Positions 5,232-5,657 of a stretch of DNA of 5,657 nt are shown piece by piece. Source of the stretch: Methanobacterium sp. (GTDB lineage Archaea > Methanobacteriota > Methanobacteria > Methanobacteriales > Methanobacteriaceae); assembly GCA_003158115.1 (NCBI GenBank), contig PMGM01000019.1:12830-18486 (forward strand), in the 5' to 3' direction. Each line of letters begins with the position of its first letter. Position 1 is the first letter of the stretch. The notes beneath the pieces are model-generated. The model made no database searches, was not told the origin of the DNA, and saw only the letters and a list, made by a program, of their open reading frames with translations. The translations under genes and the position numbers were made by a program.

Positions 5232-5657
5232 TCATTTCCAGTTGGTTAATATCTCTTCCCTGTTAAAAGTGAGTGTGCTTATATAGAAAAGAATCAGATC
5301 AACCGTTAGTAAGATGGTCGAAATGATTAACAAATTATTCACATGCAGTGCAATATATCCAATCTCACTTAGGATGTAAATACCAAAAAATGGGATTATA
5401 ATTAATTGTCCAAGTTGTTGGGCTGTTCGTACATCATTTACTCTGGCCGATAGAATAACACCCAATTCAACAGATAAAAGACATGCAAGTGGAGTGACAA
5501 CAAACATCATTATAGCCATGTCCCAGTTAGGAAAAAAGAAATAGCCCAATGTATTGTAAGTCATTTTATCAATAAGAGCCATGAATATGATAAAACCGAT
5601 ATATATTGCAATGATAGATGGTAAAAATGAAGCGAAACATTTTCCTAATAATATTTC
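5232..5657 (-). CDS. ABC-2 type transporter permease, C-terminal part (5' partial)
   Basis: The frame stays open to the window edge (EILLGKCFASFLPS precedes the first visible ATG at 5580-5582), so that Met is internal and the start lies beyond 5657. The 141 visible residues contain about four membrane helices, near 9-28, 46-69, 85-103 and 109-127. Between the second and third lies SARVNDVRTAQQLG (70-83), a loop typical of ABC-2 exporter permeases of the NatB/COG1668 kind. The protein ends in a short polar tail, TFNREEILTNWK. Such subunits sit in the cytoplasmic membrane and work with an ATP-binding subunit, usually encoded next to them and so probably upstream outside the window. Cargo cannot be told; ions, lipids, drugs or small peptides are all possible. 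The gene is undamaged and followed by a hairpin and T run. Confidence 0.82.
   Translation of the reverse strand, partial: EILLGKCFASFLPSIIAIYIGFIIFMALIDKMTYNTLGYFFFPNWDMAIMMFVVTPLACLLSVELGVILSARVNDVRTAQQLGQLIIIPFFGIYILSEIGYIALHVNNLLIISTILLTVDLILFYISTLTFNREEILTNWK

Noticed and set aside
5580..5582. ATG as the start of the ABC-2 permease
   Set aside because: The frame continues upstream to the window edge with family-like sequence (EILLGKCFASFLPS), and no ribosome binding site precedes the ATG.

Overview
The window looks like a chromosomal segment of an AT-rich methanogenic archaeon, most likely from Methanobacteriales (Methanobacterium-like). Four things point that way. Intergenic DNA is very AT-rich. 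TATA-type archaeal promoters (TTTATATA at 1880-1887) stand in front of genes that also use GGAGG/GGTG-type ribosome binding sites. Oligo-T tracts follow genes. Several proteins are of types I associate with this order: an aldo/keto reductase with a ferredoxin-like tail, a Cys-rich N-terminal domain starting MTYLCCDKCGKCYELQ, and an APC permease with a Cys-rich tail. The assignment is from memory of these families, not from a search.

Layout. Plus strand: the 3' part of a ferredoxin-tailed aldo/keto reductase (1-819) enters from the left edge. After a 340-base AT-rich gap come three short plus-strand genes that are all disrupted. They are a winged-helix (ArsR-like) regulator (1160-1444) with three single-base shortenings, a small three-helix membrane protein (1446-1757) with a G10 tract and an in-frame stop, and a small secreted protein (1936-2294) with one frameshift. 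Minus strand: three genes follow, all intact where visible. They are a membrane-anchored protein with a cytoplasmic Cys-rich domain and an outside M14-carboxypeptidase-like domain (2322-3182, GTG start), a 12-helix APC-family amino-acid permease with a Cys-rich tail (3460-4878), and the C-terminal part of an ABC-2 type exporter permease that runs off the right edge (5232-5657).

How the genes relate. The regulator and membrane-protein genes are one base apart with a shared promoter and were clearly an operon. The secreted-protein gene has its own promoter and converges on the M14-like gene with 27 bases between them. The APC permease, the M14-like protein and the ABC-2 permease are separated by gaps of roughly 280-350 bases carrying promoter- and terminator-like signals, so they look like independent units. 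I see no tRNA, rRNA, CRISPR array, insertion sequence or integrase.

The main anomaly is the concentration of homopolymer-type frame breaks in 1160-2294, while about 3.5 kb of flanking coding sequence is clean. That is either local gene decay or a locally poor consensus. I do not see a convincing undescribed multi-gene system. The regulator plus three-helix membrane protein pair is the best candidate for a poorly described module.
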